A stretch of 64,000 nt of DNA, taken from the NCBI GenBank assembly GCA_003342895.1, contig PTFA01000050.1, positions 2,346,560 to 2,410,559 of the forward strand. Reading direction: 5' to 3'. Below the pieces are notes generated by a model that did no database searches, was not told the origin of the DNA, and was given only the letters and a program-made list of their open reading frames with translations. The stretch is from Casuarius casuarius. Lineage: Eukaryota > Chordata > Aves > Casuariiformes > Casuariidae. Of the stretch, positions 1 to 14,128 are shown piece after piece. The position numbers and the translations under genes are program-made. The first letter of the stretch is position 1; the number at the start of each line of letters is the position of its first letter.

Positions 1-41
1 CAGTAACTCACTTTCATTACACATTACAATGTTATACTTAC

Positions 42-150
42 TATCTTCAAGTAAATCTGTTATATTTAATTCCAGAGAGGGAAAAATTTTGTTGAACATT
101 TTGAAGTCTTTTCCAAATCGAGGCATCTGAATAATCAGGCAAGAAGGTGC
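42..150 (-). CDS. CYLD: CYLD coding exon 13 (USP domain; last exon in window)
   Basis: The acceptor is TATGTAG before GCACCTTC and the donor is GAAGATA/GTAAGT. The 109 bases encode [19 protein letters not shown] and [17 protein letters not shown]. The reading ends in phase 1 at about residue 781, just before the zinc-binding B-box-like insert of CYLD. All later exons, including the catalytic His region, are outside the window. Confidence 0.93.
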
Positions 151-488
151 CTACATAAAATGCCAGAATATAATGTAATGAGATGGATAGTTATCTGAAG
201 TTACAGAGCTTTACAGGTAATGCTATGACCACCTTCATGCTACTTAGACTTTGTGGCCCACTGACTTTAAAATTGAGACAGTAAGCAAGACAAATTTAGA
301 TCTTTGAAACTGTAACTAAAAAAAAATAGGAAACAAGCATCCAAATCACTGTCAAATACAATAACATCCAGTCATGCTTGAGCTAAGTTACTTTTGTCTG
401 TTTAGCCAAAGGATACATGTCATTAAGCCAACCTTAAAATATTTTTATAATATAAGCAACCTGCACCACTGACCTAGTACTTTCATTA

Positions 489-758
<270 letters not shown>

Positions 759-2102
759 TTAAAAATTCAGATTCTGAAAATCTACTGTAACAGCTGTATT
801 TTACTGGGAGAATAGTATTATCTACCAGAAAATCTACTATACATCCTCTACACCCTACATGCTATCCTCTCTACTTTGAAATATATCCATTAGCCACAAT
901 GGTTTTTCAGCTCATTGCAGTTCACAGAACTGAAATGACGAAGTAACAACTGTATCATGATATGGCAAGTTATTTTCTTTAGCAAACAAACAAAAAACCA
1001 AAAAAACCCACACATACTTTCCTATATAGGCTAAATTATATGCTTGAAGTTGTTGGGGTTGTTTTCATAAAATTAACAGTGGCCAAAAAATACAGACCTC
1101 TGTCTAGGCAGAAATGGGAACAGAGTTCTCAATTCACGATATGCCTTGAACTCTTATCCCTTCAAGCTTTTTCAAAGTTTCCCTACAGAAACACCACAGA
1201 AGATAGCCACAGTAGACCTAAATTACATCTACACAGCAGACTACAGTACTATGTAAACATGCTAGTTAGTTCTGAGCACTGCTTCTGGTGTCCAAGTTCC
1301 CGTATCTCTCTGCAGCTTTGCACACTTTGTGAACACTTCGCACACACTACAGCAACATATAATTAATGCAATTCCTATCATGACAAAAGGACCAAAAAAC
1401 TACTGGGAAATCACTTGCAATAATGCTGCTGTCATTGAGTATGTCAGGAACATGGGCAGAGCAGGTGCCAGCAAGCAGAATGACAGCAGTGGGCACCAAT
1501 CCCCACCTCTGTTACAACTCCATTACGGGAGTTTAAGGGGTTGAACCTTTTTAGCACTACAGTCAGAACAAAGGCATATATAAATGCCAGTATCTCTTAT
1601 TTTTCAGAAAGCAAGAAAAACAAAGCTTGATTACAGCAAACCATTCAAATATTTTCATAAGCCTTGAGGAAATACAAGTCCGAGTCCATGACTTAAACAC
1701 TGTTTCAGCAATCTCTGCAGTTTGCCCCAAAATAAATAGCTACAAACTGTAGGCCACAATAAAAAGTGCTCTTACACTAGCCCCTCTGCAGCATAGCTAA
1801 TAGGGAAAAACTAAGGCTCTCAGGTAGACCGCACTAGGGTAGGGGATCTTTGTCCAGTCCTCATGACCATTTTCGCAAGCTTTCGCAACGGACAACTAGC
1901 AGGGCAAAACCACCAACAGTAAGCAAAGTTATCAGGTTTGTCGATACAACTTTACTACATCAAATCTTATTGGCAATATGAATCACAAGTCAAAGGTGCT
2001 TTAAGGTCTGTCTCAGCATGGAAGGCAGCAGCCCCTCACTCCCCATCAGCCTCTACAGATAGATAAATTCACTTCTAAGAGTTCAACAACAACAAAAATT
2101 CA

Positions 2103-2279
<177 letters not shown>

Positions 2280-3241
2280 TTATTTTTACAGCTTCAGCAG
2301 CACTGTAAGGTTATGACAAACTAAGAATGCTTTCATGACAAACCTCCATTTAGTCTTTTAGCATCAAATAGCCCTAATAAAAGATATAGGCTTAACTGGG
2401 TAACACAGCTTGCCAGTAAAGGTTAAAAAGATGTTCTGTATTGCAGAGGAATCACTTGGCACCACAGAATCTTTCCAGAAGAAAGAGCACTCAAAATAAA
2501 ACAGTAAAATTGCAGAGGAGACGTAAGGAGTAGTGACAGTAGCACTTACAGGAAAATACGCTGTATTACAAAATTTATCTAAACTAGAGACTGAGCTCTC
2601 TGGTCAAGATGTAGCAAACACTAGCTTTCCAGAGGTCTATTCTCCCCCAACACTGAAAGTTTTCTGGCATATTTCTCTTTGTCACTAACCGCAATAAATA
2701 TTGGTTTCTAGCATTCAGCATTTACAAAGAACCTAGTGTTCTCCCAGACAAAAAAGAAACAGCTACATAACACAATGATAATTAATCATATGCAGCAGAA
2801 AATCAAAAGGTTGGGATTTAATTTTTCTAGTGCAACTTGCACTTAAACTACACAGACATTGTGATGATGAAATGTGGTGGTGGAAAGTTCATTCCTCAGA
2901 GAAAGTGACATTCTGAAAGAGGACAAAGTCCCCAACTTTATCAGTCTTCATTTCTGAAGAGAAGCCTTAGATCTCCCCTACATACTAGAAGGGAGTTTCT
3001 CTTTGCAGGGACAGTGAAAGGCTGTCACTGCAGAAACTGTTAGGCTATAGGGTTCCTCACACACCTAAGGTAGTAGAAAAGAGCTTTTTACTACCCAGTG
3101 TCCGCTCAGGTCTCTAGTAGGGAGATTACTGCTACAAAGAAATATTTGTATGTTTTGTACTGGAAAAACATAGCAAGGTATTTAAGTTCCTTGTTAGTAC
3201 AATTCTTACAAATCTCAAAGAAAGGAAAATCTCCCAGTTAC

Positions 3242-3333
3242 CTTTTTCTTCTGAAGTGAATCCTGATGCAGCCTCAACTTTTTCAAGTATTTTCCTCAGT
3301 TTCATTATTTTTGTAGCACAGACATATCCATAT
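3242..3333 (-). CDS. CYLD: CYLD coding exon 10 (USP domain)
   Basis: The acceptor is ATTTTAG before ATATGGAT and the donor is AAAG/GTAACTG. The 92 bases encode [20 protein letters not shown] and [10 protein letters not shown], a well-conserved USP segment of CYLD. Phase goes from 2 to 1. Confidence 0.92.
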
Positions 3334-4603
3334 CTAAAATAAATGGTTTAATAAGCTATTAAATAGTTTCTAATCAAGTCAGGAGAGCAGGAGAAAAAAG
3401 AACTTAATCAAATGTTGAAACAGGCTCTCAGATCCTTCTTTAACTGTGAACAGTAGCTATGCATTGACTCCTATTCAACCTGACTCATGGTTTTCTAAGT
3501 GCACCATGGATTAAGTGTAGCGTTCAGTTTTCTTGCAAAAATTTCAAGAGCTTTTTTTAAAACATTAAGTTACCAGAAGGACAACTGTTTTCTGATTAGT
3601 CAACTACACAATTACTCATTTCTGTGTTGTTTCCACACAAACATGCACTGCTTAATACATCATTTTCAGAATGACACATATTATAGTAGAACTGCTGAAG
3701 TCATTAAAAAAGTCAACATTTGAGAAAGATACAGAACCGTACTGCTGACCTGAGAAGCTGAAGCTTTAGCATTTAGTCTTTTCCTCTAAAACTTTAGAGA
3801 AACAGCAGAGAAAGTTTTAAACATGGCAGAAAGGTAGGAAAAGTAAGACTTTTGTCTTCTCAGCCACTTGAGATTTCTGCTACTCAGTGTGTATCTTACT
3901 ATCTATATCACAGAAACTTGGAACACAGCAGGCAACGTACATACATCCTTATGAAGGGTTGAGAAACCAGAATTTATTCCAAGAATCAGAAGAGAAACTT
4001 GATAATGAACTGTTCATCGACAGCCTACAATTTCAGAACTACAACTGTTAACCGCAGGTTTAAAAAAATAAGCTGAAGACAAATAACATAATACATATTT
4101 TTGCCCTATTTCCTTTGTTCACTGTGCCTAAAAAAATAAAACTCATGTTAAGTTTAATAAAAATGTTTTGGCCACTTGCATTCCATACGCAAAAATTAGT
4201 GAAAGTTTTCTTTAAATGCCCCTCCAAATCTAACGAACTGTGCAACTCCACATAAAATAACCCAAACTTTTCTTGTCAAGAACATTGAAAGCATGCTCCT
4301 TCACAACATTCAGATTTACATCATAACTTGTATTTACCAGTGCTTTTGTACTCATACCTATAAAAATTTTACAATAGCTTCATGCTGATTCCATTCACAA
4401 ATAACAAATGCTAATAAAAATATTTAAACATTAAAAATGAATAATTACTTCCAATTACATTAAGTTTACCATTAAGAACAAGTAAAAATACTCCAAAAAA
4501 TTAACAGTCGAGCAGCAGCAGATTTGTGACAAGGATGCATAGCCAGCAGGATTTACCATAAAATTTATATTAGACCAGAGACTAGCCTTTTGTCTTTCAC
4601 TTA

Positions 4604-4780
<177 letters not shown>

Positions 4781-5300
4781 TCAGGTGCCTGGGCAGTATA
4801 AGACAAACCAACTAAAGCCACAGGAAGAACCAAAGAATTAAATAAGGGCAAAAAGAGATAATTACAGACAGAGGACAACATAGCTGTATGAAACAGCAAA
4901 GATCCACTAAGTCAGTATCTTTTCTCCAACAGCAGATAAAAGCAAATGTCCAGGCAAGACTAAGAACAAATATAAGAGACACTTCTTCCCCAGCACTCTT
5001 TCATCCTTCAACCATTCTCAGCTCAGGGACACCCTCAGTCAAAAGAGTACAGAGACATAAGGCCAGTACAGCTTGGACACTGGGAAGATTGACTAGCACT
5101 CCATGTTAAGCAGCACGTACCACAGAACTCCTTGAAATTGAAAAAACATAGTTACATACCAAAGAGTACAATGCTTGACTTCATAAGACACACAATAGTA
5201 ATAAAGACTGTCGTTAAAACCAAAGGTTGTGCGTTCTGCATTTCTAGCATACCTCCCTTTCACCCATACCTTGGGATCTACTATACAAATAATAAACTTA

Positions 5301-5477
<177 letters not shown>

Positions 5478-6128
5478 TCATACTTTATCCTCTAAGATTT
5501 TCCTATTAGTGTTTTATGGCTAAGTGTTGTCTTAGTGTAAAGCATTCCTTTTCTGGACTAGAATACCATTTATTGTAACTGAGACTCACTCTCTTTAAAA
5601 AAAGAGGGCCTTAAATTCCACTGACAAGGCACATAAGAGTACTTTTGAAAGTCTGCAGCACTGATATAAGTTTTATTCAGCAGGAATGAAGTTCTCCTCC
5701 CATTTTAAGCGCTCTGTTCAGATTACCTTACGAGTACAGAGAAACTTCTTTCTTTGCTGTTGACAAAGCAGTATGACAAGATCCCAAAACATCTAAAATG
5801 TTTCAAGTTAGAAACAATTCAAGTTTTCCATCACTGACCTTCACCACAAATATACACTTTTCTATTTTAATATTTAGAAAAAAAGATCATCTGACATTAT
5901 AGAAAAATAACTGCCTCTGTCTGTGAAATTGCAGTCACATAATGCTGGAGTTGCAGTAGCATTTTTGGCAAAATTGCTTTACCCCTTCTAAAGTAAAAGA
6001 CGCAGAGCATAAGAAACCCTTTAATTTTAGAAAATTTAAACATATGAATATTTTCTTGTTTTAAAGTATAAATAAGTAATTCAGCGAAGTGTTACGTTCT
6101 ATACAGACTGATCTACCCATTAATCTCA

Positions 6129-6494
<366 letters not shown>

Positions 6495-7898
6495 TCATCC
6501 TTCAGTTATTCTGAAGTTTGATATACAGTGTTCCTGCAATTTACTATAAGGCTTCAGCTGAGGTGTTCTTCAACTTGATTTATTGAGAAGATTGAGACAC
6601 TTTCTTCATGTGTATTTTTCCCTCCATACAAAATAAAAAACACTAATTTTTGCAAAAGAGGAAACTTGTAGGGGATGGGAGAGGACAGTGAGAATTAAAC
6701 CTAGTCAATTTTAAGAATCCAAGCTAGCTAGTTTCTCCAGATTCCCTCTATAGTTAGAAAGAACATGCACAACTGGACATCTTTTAGGGCTAAATTAAAA
6801 CCATTAAGCTTTGGGCAGAGTATTTCCAGCATAATTTAGTCTGCACAGAAAAACTGCCTGCTTCAAAACATACAACACATACACCAAGGAAAGACAACAC
6901 AGCTTAAGTCTGAAAAATAAATAATTTAAGTATCTGTGATAACATCATTTAAGATATATTATCTGCTTAATAGCAATTATGAGATTTTAAAACAGAAATG
7001 CAATATAGGCAAGTTCAAGGCCCAAATTTAACATATACCATCCATAAATACAATCTCAGAATGTCTGTGTCAAACTAAAGCTAGAGCTTGATCTTAAAAC
7101 CACACAAGTACGTATCAGGATTCTTCGTACCAACTGAAATCCCAGTCATATTTCACTTATTTTGCTAAAGATGTTGTTTTACATACAATTCTACACGGCT
7201 CCATCTGAACTTTTAGTGAAAGTTGCCCCAAAATAAAAAGAATTCTATATCCCTAATTGTGTACAAAGGAAATTAATATAATTGATAGCCATTCACAACT
7301 AGGGAAGGAGTCACCATAAAGTAAATTTCAGTACATAATAGCAATTCATATTGGTAGCAACTGTGAATTTACAAGCAGCCTGTAAAAACACAAACACACA
7401 TCTGTCAGTACCAAGACTGCTACCACCGATTACTGAAATCGCTCTTACCACGCTGATAGTCTGCGCATTTGCTATGTGCAAAAGCGGGGGGGGGCGGCAA
7501 GATGCCCCACACTCTAAGGGCTATTAGAGCAGGGGCATTTTATACAGATCTACAGCTCACAGAGCCTTTGTAAGAGAACACAATGGATATGCTTGAATAG
7601 TTTTTCAAGAAACATCTTTATAAGCTGAGCAAAGGACACTTCTTTAAAGCGACTAAAAGTGACTAATTCTACAAATTCAATTATTCTTTCTGACACAAAC
7701 CCATCTTAGAATAAAGCCTGATGCAGCCACAAAAGTTAAAGCTTAAAGTTTTACCTAGGTTATAAGCAGATCATAGGACAATTTTTTGTTTAGACAAACT
7801 CCTCCAGACTTTTGCAGAGTATACAGACTCCAGTTCTCAGCTACAAAACTAATGATACAGGTAATTAATAAAACTATGATTTTTCAGATTATATTTAC

Positions 7899-8278
7899 CA
7901 GTTCCAGTCCAGCTAATACTTCGTTTACTCCAGGGGGCTGGCCAATCCAGCGGATTACTCCATAGAAAGGAGGATTTTCTTTAACCTCAGCCAGGGAACC
8001 CGCTTCAAGACCATGCGAGTTACTGATAGGACCTGCTGTTGATGGACTCTCCTGGTTAGCTGTAGTATTTACATCACCAATGACTGATTGAACAGATAAA
8101 GAGAGAGGACTGTGTCCAATAGTACCATTAGTACTCGAGGCTTTTGTCAAGCTAAAAGGGAGGGAGTGAAATCTGTTTTCTGTAGAGACAGAGCTGGTTA
8201 AAGGTGGCTGCAGAGGTGGTGAGGAATGCCCAAATCCTGGAGAAGAATCGGTGAGTGATTTTACAGGGTCTTCAGCAA
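7899..8278 (-). CDS. CYLD: CYLD coding exon 6 (IKK/TRAF2 region and start of CAP-Gly 3)
   Basis: The acceptor is TTAACAG before TTGCTGAAG and the donor is GAACTG/GTAAAT. The 380 bases encode roughly residues 378-504 and finish in phase 0. The exon starts with VAEDPVKSL, then a Ser/Pro-rich stretch containing GHSPLSLS, in the region that IKK phosphorylates in human CYLD. The position of the human TRAF2-binding motif (PVQES) reads ANQES here. The exon ends inside CAP-Gly 3: [15 protein letters not shown], then LAGLEL. Confidence 0.95.
8046..8060 (-). other. CYLD: TRAF2-binding motif position in CYLD (ANQES)
   Basis: The codons GCT AAC CAG GAG AGT lie where human CYLD carries its TRAF2-binding PVQES. 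The change still fits the broad TRAF consensus of P, S, A or T, then any residue, then Q or E, then E. Confidence 0.6.
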
Positions 8279-10190
8279 CTGTTAAGAAACAAACAAGATG
8301 TTAACTAAATTTTTTTCCCCTCTAACAAAGAGAAGACTCAGCTGTCAAACAATAAATGTGTCTGCAACTACAAGCTAGATCAAATGTAATGGGTGTCCTG
8401 GCTAGGATCTAGTAACACTGGGAAACATAAATGAAGATGCTTGCACAGGGCAACACTGGAGAGAGACCACCTGGCTGAGGCAACACCATGTAGCCCTGGC
8501 ACTTTCACTACAACTGATGGAAACAAGCAGAACAGAGAAAGGAGCACAGCTGGACATGGCCAGCATGCTGGGAGACTCTCTAGGCATGAGACTTCCCCAA
8601 GAAGTATCTTCTGTTCCCTCCGGTGGAACAGCGGAACTCTCACCCACCCACCTTCGATACAGTTCCTTTTTTTTAAGCTCAGTCAAAATCACAGATCTAA
8701 GTGAAGATGTGAGCACCTCCTGTTGAACAGCTATCCTGACGAAGCATAATTCTACTCGTGGTTATTTGGGAAACCAAGAAGCAAGGAGAACAGTTTTTCT
8801 AACCCAAGTTGTGAGATGCTAGCCAGAAACTATGGGAAGGTTTAGATCGAAAACATTTTTCTTTTTTCTTTAAGCCCATGTCAGAACTTGTGTTTGAACA
8901 CAAGCTAATAACCCCCAAGGATTATTACTGTAATGGGCAAAAGTAGTGAAAAAATCAGTGGTCAGTGTGATTCGAGAAAGGACTTGGCTCACAGTTTATA
9001 TAGAGATGAGTAATTGCTTGCAGACTTGAGATGAAATTGGAAGAGTGCTTATTCCCCTGGCTGTATCACAGGATACTTTGGTTCTAGCACAAGGAATCTG
9101 TCAGTACCCATAGAGAATAAAGGATTTAAATAAGTCATGACTAATACAGTGCTTGATAAATGAGATCACAACTAGATGTACTAGCACAAATGTTTTTTTT
9201 ATCTTCTCTCATCTCTCTAGATGGTCTATAATAAACAACTGGTATTTACAGAGCAAGTAGCTGCTACTTCATTACCTTCTCTCTCCATACTGCTTTATAA
9301 ATTGAAGTTAGTATCTAAAAATTAAAAAAGGAAAAAAACCCAAAAAACTCTTCACTTTCACATTCCTTTCTAGAAAGGATACTTTCCTTGTTCATTTTAA
9401 GTATTATTATAACAAGCTAATTTTTAAATGAGTTCCAAGCTTAACATTTTTTTTAGGCAACCAAGACCAATTTTAACCCATTTTCTTTTATGGCTCCTGG
9501 AATTCAGGGACTACTACCACTATGTTTCCATAGTAAATTAATATTACAATTTAGTATTTGTTCCCCTCAATCACTGAGCCAAATAGCCACACTTTGGAAA
9601 AGTTAACCAGCAGAAAGAAACACTGCATTGGATCTGGAAGCAAATCAAGGCTTACTGATGCTTTGGGTACATGTACCTGTGCTTCCACATAAGAATTCAG
9701 TTACTCAAAGTTATTTTCAGAAATGCCTTTAAAAAAAGCTACTGAATATGTATGTTTAGTCATATTTTTCTTCCGTCCAGACTGATCAGTTGGCATGGCA
9801 CAATATTAAAATTCCCTTAGATCTGTAACATTAACTACAAGACAGTCAAAATAAAAATCACACTATATGCTTGGAAGGAAGACTTACACTCCTTGTAGCT
9901 AAGTAGTGTGCTTTAGCTTCTATTTTGCCTGCAAGACATATACATCCCCACAGAGCTACGCACATTTCCAAGAATGTAATCTACTACATGCAGGATAAAA
10001 CCAATGGGTCTGTCAAATAAGACAAAGAGTATGTTTTCATGGGGTTCCACAATACAGCGTGTCTTCTGCTAAGAAGCTACATTCCAACTGTTTTTAATTT
10101 AAACTACTATTTGTTTTATTTAAAGAACATAAATACTAGTATTTTTTGAAATAAAGTGCATGCCTACATAAGACTATCATCTCTTACTAC

Positions 10191-10307
10191 CTTCATCAAT
10201 ATACCATGGAGGTTTTGTTTTCATTTGAGGTTGAGAATCAACTGATGAGCCATTTAATGTGTAGAAGACTTCAGATCTGTTTCTATTCCCAGGTTCAGAG
10301 GTAGAGC
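10191..10307 (-). CDS. CYLD: CYLD coding exon 5 (linker)
   Basis: The acceptor is TTTCTAG before GCTCTACC and the donor is GAAG/GTAGTAAG. The 117 bases (phase 1-1) encode [20 protein letters not shown] and then SSVDSQP to PWYIDE, closely matching the corresponding exon of mammalian CYLD. No domain is predicted here; the segment is probably flexible. Confidence 0.93.
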
Positions 10308-10847
10308 CTAGAAAACAAAGCATGTTTTACTGAAGATATACATCTCCATCTATAAAATGCTAGTTAGGGTCATATTTCATAATATAAATTTGTTAATGTA
10401 CTTTGAATCAGACAGAACTGCCTTTCCACAGGACAGCAAGCCTTACACCAAAGCTAACAGTTCTAAGCTTGCAACAAGGTAGCAGTTTATCCTAAAACTA
10501 GTTAATTCTCCAATCTGACATTTTAAGTCAGGAATCTGAAAAACAAGGCAGAGAATACCCTTTGAATGTTAAATTCTTCATTAGTATAAATTATGGACAT
10601 AAAGCAGTTTGAAATACAGTTGACAGTAAACATTTTTAACTTTGTTTTTAAGACAAATTGTTTCAGAGTAATCAAACTACAGACTCAATTACACACACAG
10701 CTACATGTGCCAACACATAACCACAATTACTTCAGCAAAGACCACCTCTGTCGACACTCAATACCAGAACAAAGGTTTACAGAATATTACTGTCATTAGT
10801 ATTCTATAACACAAAATAGTCACTAGTAAAAGGAGAACACACTGAAC

Positions 10848-10892
10848 TTTTTTTTTTGTTGGTGGTGGTGGTGTTTTTTTTTTTTTTTTTTT
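10848..10892. repeat. Poly-T / GGT simple repeat
   Basis: A T run, four GGT-type units (10861-10873) and a second 19-base T run (10874-10892) lie in a CYLD intron. Read on the CYLD strand this is poly-A flanking a CCA repeat. It is a likely site of length variation. Confidence 0.8.
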
Positions 10893-11395
10893 AAATATTC
10901 TTTCCCTTCCAATCCCATCCCATGAATCTGGAAAATTCAATTTTGGTTTTGAATCAGAGCAAGATTAGCAATTTCACTATTAAGTACATCTGCTCCAGGG
11001 CTAAAAATTTGGAAGTTTCTAGTGCTGCAGAGGTAAGACCAACACCCCACACTTTCAGAAATGCAGAATGAGGCCCTGAACTGGATATACTAGACAACCA
11101 GGTATTATGTCCTTGAATATTCACTAAACTTCAAACTGGTTTTCATAAACAGGAAGGTATTTTGAATAGTCTTGACTTCTGCTTGTACTTTAAGGGAATC
11201 TGAAAACTGCCTACCAGATTCGTAATGAAAAAAGGGAGTGCTTGCTAATATTCTGTGCTTTCACTACCTCAGAGGAATTTAACCTGATATGTTACAGAAG
11301 GAATAAATAAAGTGATAGAAAATACAAGGCCACATTTTTTCTTCAAACAGAAAACTAATCTGACATGTCTAAAGAAAGTTACTTCACGTACGTAC

Positions 11396-11494
11396 CTGTA
11401 GCTTTTGGTTTACTATGATTGAACAAGCTTTTGTCCCCACCACCTCTTGAGGTATAGGCAAGCTTGGGAGGTCTCCTGTCCTGCGACACAGTTT
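11396..11494 (-). CDS. CYLD: CYLD coding exon 4 (linker)
   Basis: The acceptor is TCTTAG before AAACTG and the donor is ACAG/GTACGT. The 99 bases (phase 1-1) encode a basic linker, [19 protein letters not shown] followed by NHSKPKAT, which matches the segment between CAP-Gly 2 and the phospho-regulated region of vertebrate CYLD. Confidence 0.93.
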
Positions 11495-12144
11495 CTAAGA
11501 TGTAGTATATGAATAACATATTAGTTTTTCTTTTCTCTGCTTTACTATGTCAGAGAAACTTTACTTGAAATTTAACTGGATCTGGTATGGCAAGTTTCAA
11601 AACTGGGTAGGGCAAAACCCTATCTGGTACGTAACCAACATCTTCTGTCTCTAAGAAGGAAATGCTTCTATCACATCAGCAACTGCTTTACTTTGAAGTC
11701 TACCTGTGTTTCTTCAAATGAAGAAACTAAACAGACTGACTACAGGTTCTTCGATGTACGTGCATGTTTCCAGTACTGGAAACAAAAGCGTAAAGTTCTG
11801 AAAAATTTTTTTCCACCCAACACATTTATAGCAAATGCTCTTTTCCCCAATAATGGAGGAACCCCATGAATTCTCCAGAGAAAAGAGAACCTAAAAATAC
11901 ACATCTGAGCTAAAAGAAGGAAGTGAGAGATACACAAACTGGCAATCTTAGAAGCACTGAGCATATGTAACATTTCACACTGCATCCTTCTCAGTCCAAA
12001 TGTATTCAGAAAGAAAAGTTGGCCAGACTGAAGAGAGACAGGGCAATGATTTCAGATTACACATGCTACAAAGCTGCGCTCAGCATTAGCCCATGACTCC
12101 AGATAGAGTGCAAACAAAAATGCTTACATGAATTTTTTTTCTTC

Positions 12145-12255
12145 AAGAAAGAATCACAGAATTGCATATTTTATAGCCACCTAAGGACTTTGTTTGGGCC
12201 AAATAACCTAAACAAACCTTTACAGCTGTGCCCTTCTTGAAACACCCTCATGTAA
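12145..12255. repeat. Possible CR1 LINE fragment, degenerate
   Basis: AAAGAATCACAGAATTGCAT followed by spaced matches resembling the 3' part of avian CR1 elements. The similarity is weak and seen only by eye. Confidence 0.22.
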
Positions 12256-12796
12256 TAGAGAAAGAAGAACTGTAGTAGATAAGAGTTAACATGACTCGGT
12301 GAATATTTCTGAATAGAGAATTTGTGCACAGTCTTACTACAGATTTCTCAGAAACAGCTTTCAAGTATTTACTCTTTCAAATGGGTAGTATCACTAAGCT
12401 GCATAGAATGCATAAATAATATTATCAAAATGTTTACATCTCAACCACAGAAAGGACAGCTTTCCAACCCAAGATATGTAAATTCCTTGAATAAATGGAA
12501 CAACATTCAAGAGTAAGATTCCTACTGCAGACACGCACATATTCAGGCACACTGGTATTCTGAATACTATATGACACGGCACTAATACTGTTCTATATTA
12601 AATCCTTTCCCCTAGTAAGATTGTGACTGAGAAAAAGAGGAAACCAAAGAGAAATATCAAAAACACAAAAGGTGAAACTAATTCAAGTGAATTTAAGATA
12701 TTCTAATACCACAGTATTCTTTTAGCCATGTAACTATGCCTAGGTTGAGATGTTCATTATCAAAGCATGCTTTCTGGTCAAGAAAGTAGAGAATAC

Positions 12797-12902
12797 CTGG
12801 TATAACATCATTAATATGCAAAAGGAGTGTACTTTCAACACTTGCAAAACTGCACAGCTGTATTCCGTTATATCTTCCATCCCAGTTTCCAATAGGATTA
12901 TC
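12797..12902 (-). CDS. CYLD: CYLD coding exon 3 (end of CAP-Gly 2)
   Basis: The acceptor is TTTTTAG before GATAATCC and the donor is CCAG/GTATTC. The 106 bases encode [19 protein letters not shown] and the following [13 protein letters not shown], which completes CAP-Gly 2, including its NWDG core. Phase goes from 0 to 1. Confidence 0.93.
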
Positions 12903-13825
12903 CTAAAAATAAATAAAAGAAATCTTGCATGTTTCCCAAGAAAAGATTTGCCTCTTACAGAATGTACATATACCACTTGAGGAACATGTTTAACCATGTA
13001 TGGTAAGAAATAGGAAATGAAAGGTTTAACAGTGACGACTTTTCCCTGTAACAAACTTTGTATTTAGAATAGAGTCAAACATTATAATCCTTTAAAAATG
13101 CAAAAATATAAACTTATTTTTTAAAAAAAAATACTTCCTACTTTAACAAAATACATCGTTTATATGCAAGTCTGAACAGTTTGTGTTATCTAACTGCTAC
13201 TACAATCGAGAAAGTGAAAGCATCTAATCTAGAAAAAACAAAAACAAACAAAAAACCCAACCCGCACACCTTCAACTACCAAGAATTTGGAAGCAGTTCA
13301 TTTTAAAAATTCCCAGGCTGCTAGAAATAATTTTAAATGACAATTAAATTTCACATTTTCTAGAAAGATCAGATGTTATTCTTAAAAACTCAGTATCTTT
13401 ACGACACAACAAAGTCATATGAACCAAACAGTTACATGAAGGAAAAAAAGCTAAAAGCAAATATAAATAAAGAAAAAGCATTCCAGCCTTTTTTAAAAAA
13501 ATAGGTAAGGCAAAGCCAGTCTCACAAGACAAACATTCAACTCTGTTACTTGAAGACTGGTATCTAACACTGCAAGTAGCTCAGTGGAGGCTCCTCAGAG
13601 TAACCAGAGTATTTCTCCTAAGCTGTTCAGCATCAAATAGGATACTATTTGCCTGAGGTCAAAAACAATTACCATGGCGCATTTTTGAACATAAGTATTT
13701 ATTTCCCACTTTTGTGTCAGCCTCCACTGAAGTAGCTTGTGAATAATGTCTCCTCTTCTATATTGCATGTAATTTACCAGCTAACACACATGCAAAAAAT
13801 TATTAAAGTCAGATTATTTTCTTAC

Positions 13826-14128
13826 CATGTCCACTCCAACAACGTATCCTAAACTTTCGTTTCCTGGTAAGACATCACAGAATATAACTGTCCCATACTC
13901 TATACTCTCTCCTATCTTCAGAGAAACCCTGGAGTTGATCTCCAGAGGAGGAAGTTCTACCTGCATTGCGTCAACTGGAGCTGCATAATCACTTTCCAGT
14001 TCATTGTCATCATCTTCCACCAGCTCCAGTTTGTCCAAAGCAACAAAAACCCCACAATCCTCATCACATCTGAAAAGCTGCTTGTCTTTGTACTGTCCAT
14101 CAGTAAAGCCTTGGCCACGACCTTCTTC
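13826..14128 (-). CDS. CYLD: CYLD coding exon 2 (end of CAP-Gly 1, start of CAP-Gly 2)
   Basis: The acceptor is CACTTAG before GAAGAAGG and the donor is ATG/GTAAG. The 303 bases encode residues 170-270 in phase 0-0. The exon opens with [11 protein letters not shown], the groove-forming motif of CAP-Gly 1, continues through [16 protein letters not shown] and an acidic linker ([11 protein letters not shown]), and then enters CAP-Gly 2 ([10 protein letters not shown] to YVVGVDM). Two of the three CAP-Gly domains therefore meet in this exon. Confidence 0.95.

Noticed and set aside
8380..8726. Overlapping frames of 69-104 codons inside a CYLD intron
   Set aside because: They lie in several frames and both strands, between well-defined CYLD exons, with no recognisable motif.
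12740..13054. 104-codon minus-strand frame overlapping CYLD exon 3
   Set aside because: It is read in a different frame from the CYLD exon DNPIGNWDG and is a shadow of it.
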